From positions 4,794,501 through 4,858,500 of the forward strand of contig NZ_CP041767.1 of NCBI RefSeq assembly GCF_022026395.1: a DNA stretch of 64,000 nucleotides, in the 5' to 3' direction. Positions 25,321-34,348 of this stretch are shown here, piece after piece. Within the stretch, counting starts at the first letter, position 1, and every line of letters starts with the position of its first letter. The notes under the pieces were generated by a model. That model saw only the letters and a list, made by a program, of their open reading frames with translations, did not search any database and was not told the origin of the DNA. The stretch is from Brevibacillus brevis (GTDB lineage: Bacteria; Bacillota; Bacilli; Brevibacillales; Brevibacillaceae). A program made the translations under genes and the position numbers.

Positions 25321-26482
25321 CAAGGACTTTTGTTTCTCGTCCGTACATGAGCAGTACGATTGCTCCCACGATCAGCACCGCGGTAAATACACTAAAAATG
25401 AACGTGTAGCTGTAATGATGTGACGAGTAGTAACCGACGAGATACGGCGCGATAATACTGCCGATTCTTCCGACACCGGATGCCATACCAGAACCCGTAG
25501 CGCGCAGCGGTGTCGGATAATTTTCCGGCGTGTATGCGTACAAAGCACCCCAAGCCCCCAGATTAAAGAAGGACAAGAAGGCTCCTGTCACCAACAGCTC
25601 CATGGTGCCACTGCTTTGTCCAAAAGCGAAGGCCATCACTCCGGTCATGAACAAGAAGGTCGCCAGCGTCCATTTCCGTCCCCATTTTTCCACGAAGTAG
25701 GCTGCCGCGAAATAGCCTGGCAGTTGGGCCAACGTCATGATCAATACGTACTGGAAGCTTTTGATCATCGTAAAGCCTTTGTCAACCAAAACAGATGGCA
25801 TCCATAAAAACATGCCGTAGTACGAGAAAGCAATCGCAAACCAGACGACCCACAGCGTAATCGTCTCTGTGCGATGGGACGTTAACAGCTTTCCAACCGG
25901 AATCTTTTCCGCCTGCTTTTGAAACTGCGGAGATTCAGGAATGCTCCTCCGAGCGAACCAGGCGTACACGACGGGCAACGCCCCGATCATGACAGCCACG
26001 CGCCAGCCGTAGTCCGGAATGATGAAATACGATATGACGGCTGCCGCGATCCAACCGACCGCCCAAAAGCTCTCCAGCAGCACAACCGTACTTCCTCGCT
26101 TCTCCGGTGGCGCAAATTCGTTTACCAGCGTCGAGGCTACCGGCAGCTCGGCACCCAAACCGAGTCCCATCAGGAAGCGGAACAGCAGCATGGTCGCAAA
26201 ACCAGTTGCGAAAGCGCTCGCAAAGCTCGCCAAGCCAAACAAGATCAAAGTCAGCAAAAACACTGGTTTGCGGCCAATCCGGTCAGCCAAATAACCACCT
26301 GCAATCGCCCCAATCGCCATGCCGACGAGATTGCCCGTCCCGAGCAACCCGGCCTCTTCCCCCGTCAAACCCCATTCTTGTCGTAATGCCACCATAATAA
26401 AAGATAAAAGTGCAACATCCATGGCATCAAACATCCAGCCAAAACCGGCTGCCCAAAAAACTTTTTTGTAAGGCTTTGACAT
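25289..26482 (-). CDS. MFS transporter (NiaP / aromatic-acid symporter-like)
   Basis: About 397 residues and 12 membrane helices of the sugar-porter/aromatic-acid type. FGWMFDAMDVALLSF in helix 1 (acidic pair), the loop motif GGYLADRIGRKP, and GLGAELPVASTLVNEF match proteins such as NiaP-like nicotinate and aromatic-acid carriers. ATG 26482 follows AGGGAACGAGA; the longer frame upstream is not membrane-like and has no site. It shares 32 bases of antisense coding end with the WYL gene. Confidence 0.88.
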   Translation of the reverse strand: MSKPYKKVFWAAGFGWMFDAMDVALLSFIMVALRQEWGLTGEEAGLLGTGNLVGMAIGAIAGGYLADRIGRKPVFLLTLILFGLASFASAFATGFATMLLFRFLMGLGLGAELPVASTLVNEFAPPEKRGSTVVLLESFWAVGWIAAAVISYFIIPDYGWRVAVMIGALPVVYAWFARRSIPESPQFQKQAEKIPVGKLLTSHRTETITLWVVWFAIAFSYYGMFLWMPSVLVDKGFTMIKSFQYVLIMTLAQLPGYFAAAYFVEKWGRKWTLATFLFMTGVMAFAFGQSSGTMELLVTGAFLSFFNLGAWGALYAYTPENYPTPLRATGSGMASGVGRIGSIIAPYLVGYYSSHHYSYTFIFSVFTAVLIVGAIVLLMYGRETKVLANSGSRTGQV

Positions 26483-26659
26483 TCTCGTTCCCTGCTTTCC
26501 TTTCTTTTGCGCATGGTATTCACGCCTAGTTATCATTTCGCTTTTCCGTCCAATATCCTGCTCGCGGAAAAAAGTTCGACTATTGTGATAGTAGGCTTTC
26601 CCAAGAAGCTCTATTCTAACCAAACCACGCTGAAAAGGCAGTCCAAGGGATTCTTGTTC

Positions 26660-27439
26660 TTATTGAGGAAGCCGCTGAATGAATCTGTTCATGAGCAAAG
26701 AAAGAGAGATCAAGATGGGAGGGTCGTCCGGATGGGGCACATGAAGAGTAACTTGCTGATGAGGGACGATCATAGTTGGTGTGACAATGATTGGTTTCTT
26801 GGAACGTGTACGCAAGGTCTCGTACGGCAAGAGAAAATCCATCGCCTGCATGCCCCAGGCAACAGACGTCGCCATCAAGTAATACGTGCCTGGCCTGACA
26901 TTGGTAAAACAAAAATTGCCTAGCGAGGGCAGCAATGTTCCGTATAAAGGAAGACCTTCCGGAATCGGCTTGGCAAACAATCCAATCAAAATGACGCCTT
27001 GAAAAGGCTCTGTGGACTCGATTGTCCCTGCAATGGTCATCGGTCGCTCGGGGGCAGGATGTAACCGAGTCCACTCTGTCAACTGCTGCAAGGAACGGAG
27101 GCGGTCTTCCGCTAACTGGGCCGTTTCCCGAAATTCGCTAGGCGAAACTCCGACACGCTCCGTAAAACGGGTAGAGAACGTACCTAGACTCTGCTGGCCA
27201 ATTTCCAGACCAATGTCGCGGACACTCATGTTCGTGCGCAGCAGTAAATCTTTTGCCCGTTGGAGTCGCATGGTCGATACGTAATAAAGAGGTGGGAGAC
27301 CGATTCTTTCTTTAAAAATCCGCGCAAAATGATACTGACTATACGCAACATGATTCGCCAGCCGGGAAAGTGGCAACGGCTCGTCTAAATGCCGATGTAT
27401 ATAAGCGATCACTTCGTCAATTTCAGTATACCTGTCCAT
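26660..27439 (-). CDS. AraC-family regulator with C-terminal beta-sandwich-like domain
   Basis: About 259 residues. Unusually, the two-HTH AraC domain is at the N-terminus (about 5-105: IDEVIAYIHRHLDEPLPLSRLANHVAYSQYHFARIFKE... and the second HTH ending GVSPSEFRE). The C-terminal part (about 130-255) looks like a carboxypeptidase-regulatory-type beta-sandwich (PSLGNFCFTNVRPGTYYLMATSVAW). The start is ATG 27439, with TTG 27442 as an alternative behind GGGAGGGAG. The target is unknown; the neighbouring MFS gene is a candidate. Confidence 0.85.
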   Translation of the reverse strand: MDRYTEIDEVIAYIHRHLDEPLPLSRLANHVAYSQYHFARIFKERIGLPPLYYVSTMRLQRAKDLLLRTNMSVRDIGLEIGQQSLGTFSTRFTERVGVSPSEFRETAQLAEDRLRSLQQLTEWTRLHPAPERPMTIAGTIESTEPFQGVILIGLFAKPIPEGLPLYGTLLPSLGNFCFTNVRPGTYYLMATSVAWGMQAMDFLLPYETLRTRSKKPIIVTPTMIVPHQQVTLHVPHPDDPPILISLSLLMNRFIQRLPQ

Positions 27440-27546
27440 CAATCGAACTGCTCCCTCCCTCTTCTGCACAGCAAAATACAGAACATCTGTTCTGAAATAA
27501 AATTTACCATATTTTTCTGAACGATGGAAGAAGTAAATTGCAGGAG

Positions 27547-28407
27547 TTACGCTTTCGTTTTCTGCAAACGGATTTCGTTTAGAAACGCTTGCATCGTGTT
27601 CGTTACAAAGGAATCTTTTCGACGAATAAAAACGGTTGTCACCTCATGATAAGGCTCCGGGATGCGATGAATATGAACCGTTCCGCTCTCGACCAAGTGA
27701 TGTACGGCCGACTTCGGCAAAATGGTAATGCCGATCCCCGCTGCTACGCCCCCGATAATGGTCTCAAACGTACCGAACTCCATCACTTTTTTGGGAATCA
27801 AGCCCTCAACCTTCATCCAGGTCTCTAACCGTTCTCGATACCCGCACCCCTTTTTGTAGAGCAAAAGAGCTTTTCCTGTGATATCACTGGCAGTGAAGGA
27901 ACTTTTTTTCGTTACTAACACCAGCTCCTCTTGAAACACTTGCTCCTGCTCGATCAAAGGATGGTTGATCGGCCCACTCACGAACGCTCCATCCAGCGCG
28001 AGATCCAATACCTTCTGCAGCAATTGCTCTGTCACGCCTGCCTTCAAGGAAATATCCACATGCGGATACTGGCTGCAATACGAGGATAGCAACCTTGGAA
28101 GGGCATTAATCGTCTCGACCATCCCGACCTCCAGCACTCCAGACGGCTCGGAAGCTCGATGGAAGTACTTTTGCATTTCTTCGAATTTGGCAATGATCTC
28201 CCGCGAATATTCAAGCAGGCGCTTCCCTTCTGTATTTAAGGTCATGCCTCGCTTGTTGCGATAAAACAAAGGTGTCCCCAGCTCTTTTTCGAGCAGCTTG
28301 ATCCGTGCTGTCACATTCGACTGAACGTAGCTCAGCTCGGCTGCGGTCTTGCTCACGCTGCCCAATGTGGCGACCATCTGGAATATTTTCAAATCATTGA
28401 TCTCCAC
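27547..28407 (-). CDS. LysR family transcriptional regulator
   Basis: 286 residues with an N-terminal winged helix (EINDLKIFQMVATLGSVSKTAAELSYVQSNVTARIKLLE) and a periplasmic-binding-like effector domain. GTG 28407 follows GAGGGAGAGAAAC and gives the canonical LysR start; the longer ATG frame lacks a site. It is divergent from the EamA exporter at 28547, with a TGATA-N11-TATCA box between them, the classic arrangement for LysR control of a linked transporter. Confidence 0.93.
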   Translation of the reverse strand: MEINDLKIFQMVATLGSVSKTAAELSYVQSNVTARIKLLEKELGTPLFYRNKRGMTLNTEGKRLLEYSREIIAKFEEMQKYFHRASEPSGVLEVGMVETINALPRLLSSYCSQYPHVDISLKAGVTEQLLQKVLDLALDGAFVSGPINHPLIEQEQVFQEELVLVTKKSSFTASDITGKALLLYKKGCGYRERLETWMKVEGLIPKKVMEFGTFETIIGGVAAGIGITILPKSAVHHLVESGTVHIHRIPEPYHEVTTVFIRRKDSFVTNTMQAFLNEIRLQKTKA

Positions 28408-28440
28408 GTTTCTCTCCCTCTTTTCATCTATCACTGAAAA

Positions 28441-28461
28441 TGATACATAAAGTTATTATCA
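28441..28461. promoter_or_regulatory. LysR-type box (T-N11-A)
   Basis: TGATA-N11-TATCA is a perfect interrupted dyad 34 bases upstream of the lysR start and 86 bases upstream of the EamA gene. Confidence 0.6.
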
Positions 28462-28546
28462 ATCATTATACTAACATATTTCCATCCAGTATGATGTGGT
28501 AAGTCAACATCTAAGAGGAAGTTCAAAAAAAGGGAGAAATCGCATA

Positions 28547-29518
28547 ATGAACAAGCAACTACTTTTGGGGTCTATTTTCTGCATGGTCGCCAGTATGTCA
28601 TGGGGGGCGATGTTTCCGGTTGCGCACATCGCACTGCAAGAGATCGATCCATTTTACTTCTCATTTCTTCGCTATTTTTTCGTAACAGTCATTTTGTGCG
28701 GTTTGCTCTGGGCAAAAGAAGGCTTGTCTGCTTTTCGGTTTGAGGGGCGCGGGAAGTCTCTGCTGTTTTTTGGAACAATGGCGTTTACCGTCTACAATAT
28801 GGGAGTATTTCTCGGGCAGGATTCGATGGGAGAGCCAGGCACGATTGCCGCATCCATTATGGAAGTGCTCATGCCGATGATCTCAATTGTACTTTTATCC
28901 ATTACCACTAGAAAGCTGCCGCCGTACTATACCTTGGCGACGATTCTGGTTGCTTTGGTCGGCGCTGTCCTTGTGATTACCAATGGCAATCTTACCTTCT
29001 TTACTACAGCAAGTGAGCATTTGATCCCGTTGTTCTTCATTTTCATCGGCGTTGTGGGTTGGGTTGTCTACTCGATCGGCGGCGGGCGTTTTAACACGTG
29101 GTCTACACTTCGCTACTCCACGTTGACGTGTCTCTTGGGAACAGGAGTGAATTTCGTGATTGTCACGACTTCCTCACTCTTTCAATGGCTTCCGGTTCCT
29201 ACCGTCGAAACGGTGATGTCCATCAAATACGAAATGGCATTCATGGTTCTTTTACCCGGCTTTGTAGCTCTTTTAAGCTGGAATGCAGGCATCAAGCTGC
29301 TCACTCCGCTCAACGGCATTTTGTTTATCAACCTGGTTCCGATCACGACCTTTGCTATGATGGCGTTTCAAGGTTATGAGATCAGCCGTTACGAATTGTG
29401 CGGCACCTTGCTCGTGATCCTGGCCCTGATCGGGAACAACCACTTCCAAAGAAAGCAACTGCCATACCGTTCAATCGCCAAGCAACAGCCAAGTGGAAGA
29501 AAAGTTCCGTCCATGTAG
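28547..29518 (+). CDS. EamA/DMT-family exporter
   Basis: About 323 residues with ten membrane helices in two EamA repeats (SWGAMFPVAHIALQEIDPFYFSFLRYF in the first; SWNAGIKLLTPLNGILFINLVPI in the second). The family exports amino acids and related metabolites. ATG 28547 follows AAAGGGAG. Regulated most likely by the divergent LysR protein. A strong terminator follows. Confidence 0.9.
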   Translation: MNKQLLLGSIFCMVASMSWGAMFPVAHIALQEIDPFYFSFLRYFFVTVILCGLLWAKEGLSAFRFEGRGKSLLFFGTMAFTVYNMGVFLGQDSMGEPGTIAASIMEVLMPMISIVLLSITTRKLPPYYTLATILVALVGAVLVITNGNLTFFTTASEHLIPLFFIFIGVVGWVVYSIGGGRFNTWSTLRYSTLTCLLGTGVNFVIVTTSSLFQWLPVPTVETVMSIKYEMAFMVLLPGFVALLSWNAGIKLLTPLNGILFINLVPITTFAMMAFQGYEISRYELCGTLLVILALIGNNHFQRKQLPYRSIAKQQPSGRKVPSM

Positions 29519-29529
29519 TCTAAAAAAGT

Positions 29530-29571
29530 AAGGATAGAAATTCAGGAAGCCCTGAATCTCTATCCTTTTTT
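29530..29571. terminator. Terminator after the EamA gene
   Basis: AAGGATAGAAATTCAGG pairs with CCTGAATCTCTATCCTT (one mismatch) around a short loop, followed by TTTTTTA. Confidence 0.85.
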
Positions 29572-29614
29572 ATATCGATAGTCGCCGCTCCCCTTGCGTG
29601 ACAAGCATACAATT

Positions 29615-30505
29615 TTAACAGAAGTGATCCGAATATTGTCCGACTAGTACCTTCGTCGTTTCAATCCAGAGCTTCCGTTGCAAAATCGTCGGACCCAGCC
29701 TTCTTTCCATAAACCGCAGCATAGGCTCGTTGTCATGCTCGACAAAACACATGCCAAAGGGAAACGTCGGCTGCGCGTGTTCAATGGTTTTCATCAAAAG
29801 CGTAATTCCTCTTGCCTGCTTCTGATACTTCTCCTGGACAAACATCGTTTTGTACAAAAGCAGATTACCGGCCATTCGCTGTACGATCACCCAGCCAATG
29901 ACTTTCCCTTGATAGCGCAAGCCTGTACTGTATTCGGGATCGAATTTTCCTTCTTCAAAAAACGGAGACAACAGTGACGGGTACCATTGGCCTTCCCCTT
30001 GCTCAATTTCCAGTCGCTCTGCTGGCGTCAGGTCTTTCCAGGGAAAAAGGGTAAAACCTTCGGGGAGAGCCAGCCTCTGCACCCACTGGCATTCACCCAA
30101 CCGCATCGAGCTGAGTGTGTACAAATAGGTTTTCACCTTCGGCAACTGCCAGTCTTCCCTGATCGCAATTTTGGAGAGCCATGGAAAATCTTGCGCTTTG
30201 ATGAAGCCTGCAAACTGTCCATCGCTGATGCCTTGTTCTCTCATTTTTTGCTCAGCGTGCCACAACAACTTCATTCCTATTCCCCGCCGTTGATGCCCCT
30301 CTGCTACCACAAGCTCGATGATCTTGGCCTGTCCTTCGTTTACAGCGGATCGCCCCAACACGATGCCCGCAGGCTGATTGTTGTTAGAAGCCCCAAATCC
30401 CCAAACAGATGAGCCGTTGATCTGGTCCAGCCACTCCATGTGCTTGGGGTGCACCAACGATTTATACGCCCGTGCAGTGCTAGCAGTCAGTTCCTCTAGT
30501 TGCAA
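29615..30505 (-). CDS. Tandem GNAT-like acetyltransferase
   Basis: About 296 residues. The N-terminal half is a clear GNAT domain with acetyl-CoA loop VAEGHQRRGIGMKLLWHAE (Q/RxxGxG/A). The C-terminal half has the same fold in degenerate form (VQEKYQKQARGITLLMKTIEHA). TTG 30505 is chosen: GAGGAGGT lies 8 bases upstream. ATG 30541 overlaps the upstream stop (ATGA) but has no ribosome site. It follows the surface-protein gene on the same strand. Confidence 0.85.
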   Translation of the reverse strand: MQLEELTASTARAYKSLVHPKHMEWLDQINGSSVWGFGASNNNQPAGIVLGRSAVNEGQAKIIELVVAEGHQRRGIGMKLLWHAEQKMREQGISDGQFAGFIKAQDFPWLSKIAIREDWQLPKVKTYLYTLSSMRLGECQWVQRLALPEGFTLFPWKDLTPAERLEIEQGEGQWYPSLLSPFFEEGKFDPEYSTGLRYQGKVIGWVIVQRMAGNLLLYKTMFVQEKYQKQARGITLLMKTIEHAQPTFPFGMCFVEHDNEPMLRFMERRLGPTILQRKLWIETTKVLVGQYSDHFC

Positions 30506-30537
30506 TGTTCGTACCTCCTCGATGGACTTTGGCTTTC

Positions 30538-33006
30538 TCATTGCTTGGGTTTTACTGGTGCTGTTGCTGTACCTTGTATAAGGTTCCCGGCCTTATCCCT
30601 TATAAAGCCTGGTTCAAAGGAAACCTTGCTCTGTTCCGTGATGAGAGACCCGAACGTGTTGTAGAACGTATCCTGGAACGTTACGCGAATAGTGCTTCCT
30701 GACACCTGGAATCTGGCATACCCCGTCACTTCTCTCTTGTCGTCAAAATTCCCGGAAGGTGAGAATAACAACCGCAAATTCGGATTTGGGTCATTACGAA
30801 GTGGCTCTGACGCCGACAATGTATAGGTTGCTCCCTCTTCAGTAACGTCTGGGGACAATTGTGGGTTTGTAGCATCAAACCCGACACCGATCTCTTCTGT
30901 ATCCAGCAAATCTTGGCCGCGATACAGCTTGAACACTGCATAAGAGTTGTCATCTTCTGTAACCGCTGGTTTGGCCTTAAACGTTACTCCATAATCTCCA
31001 TGGGTCATCTCCAGTAAAGACTCGTCGACCTCAACGGTGATGTACTCCTTTTCGTTGATTACAAAACGATCCAACTGGTTGTCATAGTTGTACGAGAGAG
31101 GCTGGTTTTTTACAGATACCTCCAGATATTCGCTCAATGCCCTTTTGTCCATTGCCGGCTCCCATTTGTCGCCAATCGTAACTTGACGGGTCTGGGTCGG
31201 AGCAATCGGTAGCTCGATCTTTGCATCCGGCAAACGATCTACTCGTGGATTGTTGAACAACATTTGTGCTTTTTCTACATAGGACATCCAGTGTGTTTTT
31301 TCTGGACCTTCACGCAGAAGCTCGACCTTGGAATAGGCTGCATCGATCATTTCCTGCGTGACCTTGGGCCTTAGTTCGATCATATCATTCGTTGTAAAAA
31401 GTCCCTCAACTGCTCGCTTCACTTCCTCCGGGAGATTATTCCCTAGATCAAATAGCTCCTGTGCTTTTTGGATGTCTGCCAACAGCAATACCTTTGCCTC
31501 CGAACCATCCTTTAGCTTATCTACCTTTGCCTTCGCTGCATCGATTGTGCTTTGTGTCACTTCCGGTTTTAGCGCAGTATGGTTTTCATCGGTGAACAGG
31601 TCACGAACGGCTTTTTTGGCTTCAACTAGCAGCAAGTCGTCATATTGGTCCTGTGCCTTCTCGATATCGGCAAGCAGACCAGGCTTTTCCTGCACGCTAT
31701 TATCCAGACCTTCGACCAGCTTCTTGGCATCATCGATCTGTTTCTGGGTCGTTCCTTCCCGCAGCTCCTCTTTCTTCCCATCCGTAAACAGCTCTTCGAC
31801 AGCTCTCTTCGCTTTTAGCAGAGCCGGGATCGGTGGAGGATCGCTTGGGGATGGAATCACAATGACGGGGTCTCTGAAACGGATGGAAAAACTGTCACTT
31901 GTGACATCTTTCTGTGCGCGCTTGATGTTTCGCTTGTCGATCGTGAAGCTGACCTCTTTCACAGTGTCCGCGACTGTATGCTTTCTGGCTTGTCCCGTAA
32001 ACCAAATCGTGAGCTCGTCGTCGCTCTCTTGTTTGACCTCAATATCCAGTCCGTCAGGCAGATTATGTATTTCGATATCATCGGCAGAAAGTTCACCAAG
32101 GAACTTGCCATTAGACAGCTTGATCGTTTGTTTTGCCGTGATGCTGCCATCATTTGCTCCTGCCTCTTCTATCACCGTCTCGCTAACGGAAAGCGCGGGC
32201 AAATCAGGCAACTCGGCTCCATCTACGGCGATCTCAAAGACGGCTTCTGCATCGTCCATTTTTGCCGTAATTTCTACCAATCCTTCGTTTTTGGCTGTTA
32301 CCTTGCCCTCGATGTTGACGAAGGCAATTCGTCTATTGCTAGAGCTCCACAGCAGCTCCCGTCCAGTAACGATGCGATCATTTTCATCGAATGCAACGGC
32401 GATTAGCATCAACGATTTATCTGTATGATCTTTGGTAGATAGCTGGGCATCCTCTGCGACCGTTACCAGCTCGATCCGCTCTGCTTTTGTCCCTCTTTCG
32501 GCAATGACGAATGGTTCAAATTCCTCTTCTTCACCGTCATACTGCAAGCGCAGGGAAACCGTCTGTTCTTTTTTCGCGGCACGAATCGGTGAAAAACTGA
32601 GCAATACAAGCTGCTCTTTCTCTAGCCAAATAAAGTTTTTGATTTTGATCCGTGTAGGATTTCGATCATCTATGGCGGCCGTCAAACGGAAATTCTTTGC
32701 AGCAGGTGCCTTGTCTGGAGCATTCTCCAATCGATAGGCAATAAATCCATTCGTCGCTATGTGCCCCTCTGACTCTAGCAAGGACTCCTTTGACTGGTTA
32801 TCTTCTTCTACTGCTTCCTCTGAAGCCTCTCGGACTTCCTCATCCATTTGCTCTTCTGTTACTGATGCGCTGGCTGTCCCGATTGTCTGGATTTCTTTAA
32901 TCGGATAGGAAACCGCTGCATAGGCATTGCCGACAAAAGAAAGCAAAAAACCCGTGGATACAACCGCTGTTAGGATTGTTTTGGCTTTTGGCTGCTGTTT
33001 GCCCAT
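30538..33006 (-). CDS. Secreted surface protein with Big_2-like and Cry1Ac-D-like helical repeats
   Basis: 822 residues: signal peptide cut near AYA-AVS (about 30), acidic linker (50-80), Ig-like Big_2 region (about 176-262, with LLWSSSNRRIAFVNIEGKVT), proline linker (383-394), then three helical repeats (about 395-458, 459-522, 525-586) sharing A-V-LFT...L-P-VTQ-x-IDAA...KAQ, like the toxin Cry1Ac domain D-VI-related repeats, then a beta-rich C-terminal half. No LPXTG or SLH motif, so it is secreted or loosely attached. ATG 33006 follows AGAGGGGG. Not a toxin by itself: the pore-forming domains are absent. Confidence 0.8.
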   Translation of the reverse strand: MGKQQPKAKTILTAVVSTGFLLSFVGNAYAAVSYPIKEIQTIGTASASVTEEQMDEEVREASEEAVEEDNQSKESLLESEGHIATNGFIAYRLENAPDKAPAAKNFRLTAAIDDRNPTRIKIKNFIWLEKEQLVLLSFSPIRAAKKEQTVSLRLQYDGEEEEFEPFVIAERGTKAERIELVTVAEDAQLSTKDHTDKSLMLIAVAFDENDRIVTGRELLWSSSNRRIAFVNIEGKVTAKNEGLVEITAKMDDAEAVFEIAVDGAELPDLPALSVSETVIEEAGANDGSITAKQTIKLSNGKFLGELSADDIEIHNLPDGLDIEVKQESDDELTIWFTGQARKHTVADTVKEVSFTIDKRNIKRAQKDVTSDSFSIRFRDPVIVIPSPSDPPPIPALLKAKRAVEELFTDGKKEELREGTTQKQIDDAKKLVEGLDNSVQEKPGLLADIEKAQDQYDDLLLVEAKKAVRDLFTDENHTALKPEVTQSTIDAAKAKVDKLKDGSEAKVLLLADIQKAQELFDLGNNLPEEVKRAVEGLFTTNDMIELRPKVTQEMIDAAYSKVELLREGPEKTHWMSYVEKAQMLFNNPRVDRLPDAKIELPIAPTQTRQVTIGDKWEPAMDKRALSEYLEVSVKNQPLSYNYDNQLDRFVINEKEYITVEVDESLLEMTHGDYGVTFKAKPAVTEDDNSYAVFKLYRGQDLLDTEEIGVGFDATNPQLSPDVTEEGATYTLSASEPLRNDPNPNLRLLFSPSGNFDDKREVTGYARFQVSGSTIRVTFQDTFYNTFGSLITEQSKVSFEPGFIRDKAGNLIQGTATAPVKPKQ

Positions 33007-33076
33007 ATGTAAATACCCCCTCTTTTTCTTTTGTATGACAAAATCATGCAAACTAATGCTATCAGAGGAGGAAATG

Positions 33077-33105
33077 AAAAAAACCTAACAAAAGTTAGGT
33101 TTTTT
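33077..33105 (-). terminator. Terminator of the lipoate ligase gene
   Basis: AAAAAACCTAAC-AAAA-GTTAGGTTTTTT, a 12-bp perfect stem 12 bases beyond the stop at 33117. Confidence 0.88.
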
Positions 33106-33116
33106 GACGTTCTTTT

Positions 33117-34106
33117 TTAGACGAGTAACAGATCGACAAAAGATGCTTGATCCAGCTTTCCGAAAAACTCCTGAAGATTGATGTCGGCGAGTCGCTCACT
33201 GATGGACGAGCGATCGTACGGCGTATCTCGCAACACCGCTTCAAGCTCCGCTACATCACGTACACCGAAGAAATCTCCGTATATCTTTACTTCTTTCATT
33301 TTGCCTTTTTCAATATCAAGCTGGATCTCCACGGTGCCGATATCGAAACGTTTCGATTGACGGTAATTGCTTTTCGGTGACTTGCCGTAGTTCCACTCCC
33401 AAGTCTGGTAACGGGAACGGGAAAGCTCGTGAATGTTCTCCCAATCCTTTTCACTCAGCTTGTATTCTTCGATCTCCCCTTCTCCAAAAATCGAACGGAG
33501 AATCGCCAGACGGAACTCTTCAATAGTCATCTTCGTCTCCAAAAACTCCGAGATGTTAGCGACACGGCTGCGAATCGATTTGATCCCTTTGGACTGGATC
33601 TTCTCTGCGTTTACCCTCAGCGCAGATACGACATTTTCCATCTCCGAATCAAAAAGGAGCGTGCCGTGGCTGAACATGCGTCCTTTGGTCGAATACTGCG
33701 CGTTGCCAGAAATTTTCCGTTCCCCGACCTGTATGTCATTTCGTCCTGTCAGCTCTGCTTCTACCCCTAATGTTTTCAAGGCTTGTACCACAGGCGCCGT
33801 GAATTTGCGAAAATTGTGGAAGGACTCACCGTCATCATTCGTAATAAAGCTGAAGTTGAGATTGCCCAGATCGTGATAAACAGCGCCGCCTCCAGACAGT
33901 CTCCGAACGACATGAATATGATTTTCCTCTACATAAGTTGCATTAATCTCCTCAATAGTGTTTTGGTTTTTTCCGATAATAATAGAAGGTTCATTGATAT
34001 AAAACAGCAAGTAGTCGTCACTATTGGGCAAATGCTTCAGGGCGTACTCCTCAATCGCCAAATTGATGCGGGGATCTGTAATCCCTTGATTATCGATGAA
34101 TTTCAT
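33117..34106 (-). CDS. lplA: Lipoate-protein ligase A
   Basis: 329 residues. It attaches free lipoate to E2 and H proteins through lipoyl-AMP. Diagnostic motifs are RRLSGGGAVYHDLGNLNFSF (lipoate-binding loop), GRNDIQVGERKISGNAQY (with the catalytic Lys), and the C-terminal accessory domain beginning near W-NYGKSP. GGATGGAGGC precedes ATG 34106. Monocistronic; no ligase partner genes nearby, as expected of the Firmicute LplJ type. Confidence 0.95.
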   Translation of the reverse strand: MKFIDNQGITDPRINLAIEEYALKHLPNSDDYLLFYINEPSIIIGKNQNTIEEINATYVEENHIHVVRRLSGGGAVYHDLGNLNFSFITNDDGESFHNFRKFTAPVVQALKTLGVEAELTGRNDIQVGERKISGNAQYSTKGRMFSHGTLLFDSEMENVVSALRVNAEKIQSKGIKSIRSRVANISEFLETKMTIEEFRLAILRSIFGEGEIEEYKLSEKDWENIHELSRSRYQTWEWNYGKSPKSNYRQSKRFDIGTVEIQLDIEKGKMKEVKIYGDFFGVRDVAELEAVLRDTPYDRSSISERLADINLQEFFGKLDQASFVDLLLV

Positions 34107-34246
34107 GAGATAGCCTCCATCCGTAAACGTTCTATCTTCCTAATCATACCATTTCCTGCTTGTCTGTACTGTTTTCGAATCTGCTCATGTTAAGAAGCAT
34201 TGTTTCCTAATCTAATATTTTTTGTTGATTTACTGAAAATCCTCTA

Positions 34247-34272
34247 TAAATACGTTTCCATATTGTCGATAA
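34247..34272 (+). promoter_or_regulatory. SigD-like (flagellar/chemotaxis) promoter
   Basis: TAAA (34247-34250), 14-base spacer, GTCGATAA (34265-34272), close to the TAAA-N15-GCCGATAT consensus. It lies 76 bases before the chemoreceptor start, fitting the usual SigD control of chemoreceptor genes. Confidence 0.55.
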
Positions 34273-34348
34273 TTGACGTAATCTAGGGGCAATCATCTTG
34301 GTGTTTTCTTTTTTAGATAAAATACTATGGATCAACGAGGTGTTCTTT

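Noticed and set aside
31358..32428. 356-codon open frame antisense to the surface-protein gene
   Set aside because: Ser/Phe-rich mirror of a biased acidic protein; no ribosome site, no recognisable domain; the opposite strand has signal peptide and repeats.
30538..33006. Insecticidal crystal toxin
   Set aside because: Only the C-terminal-type helical repeats are shared; the pore-forming and lectin-like toxin domains are missing.
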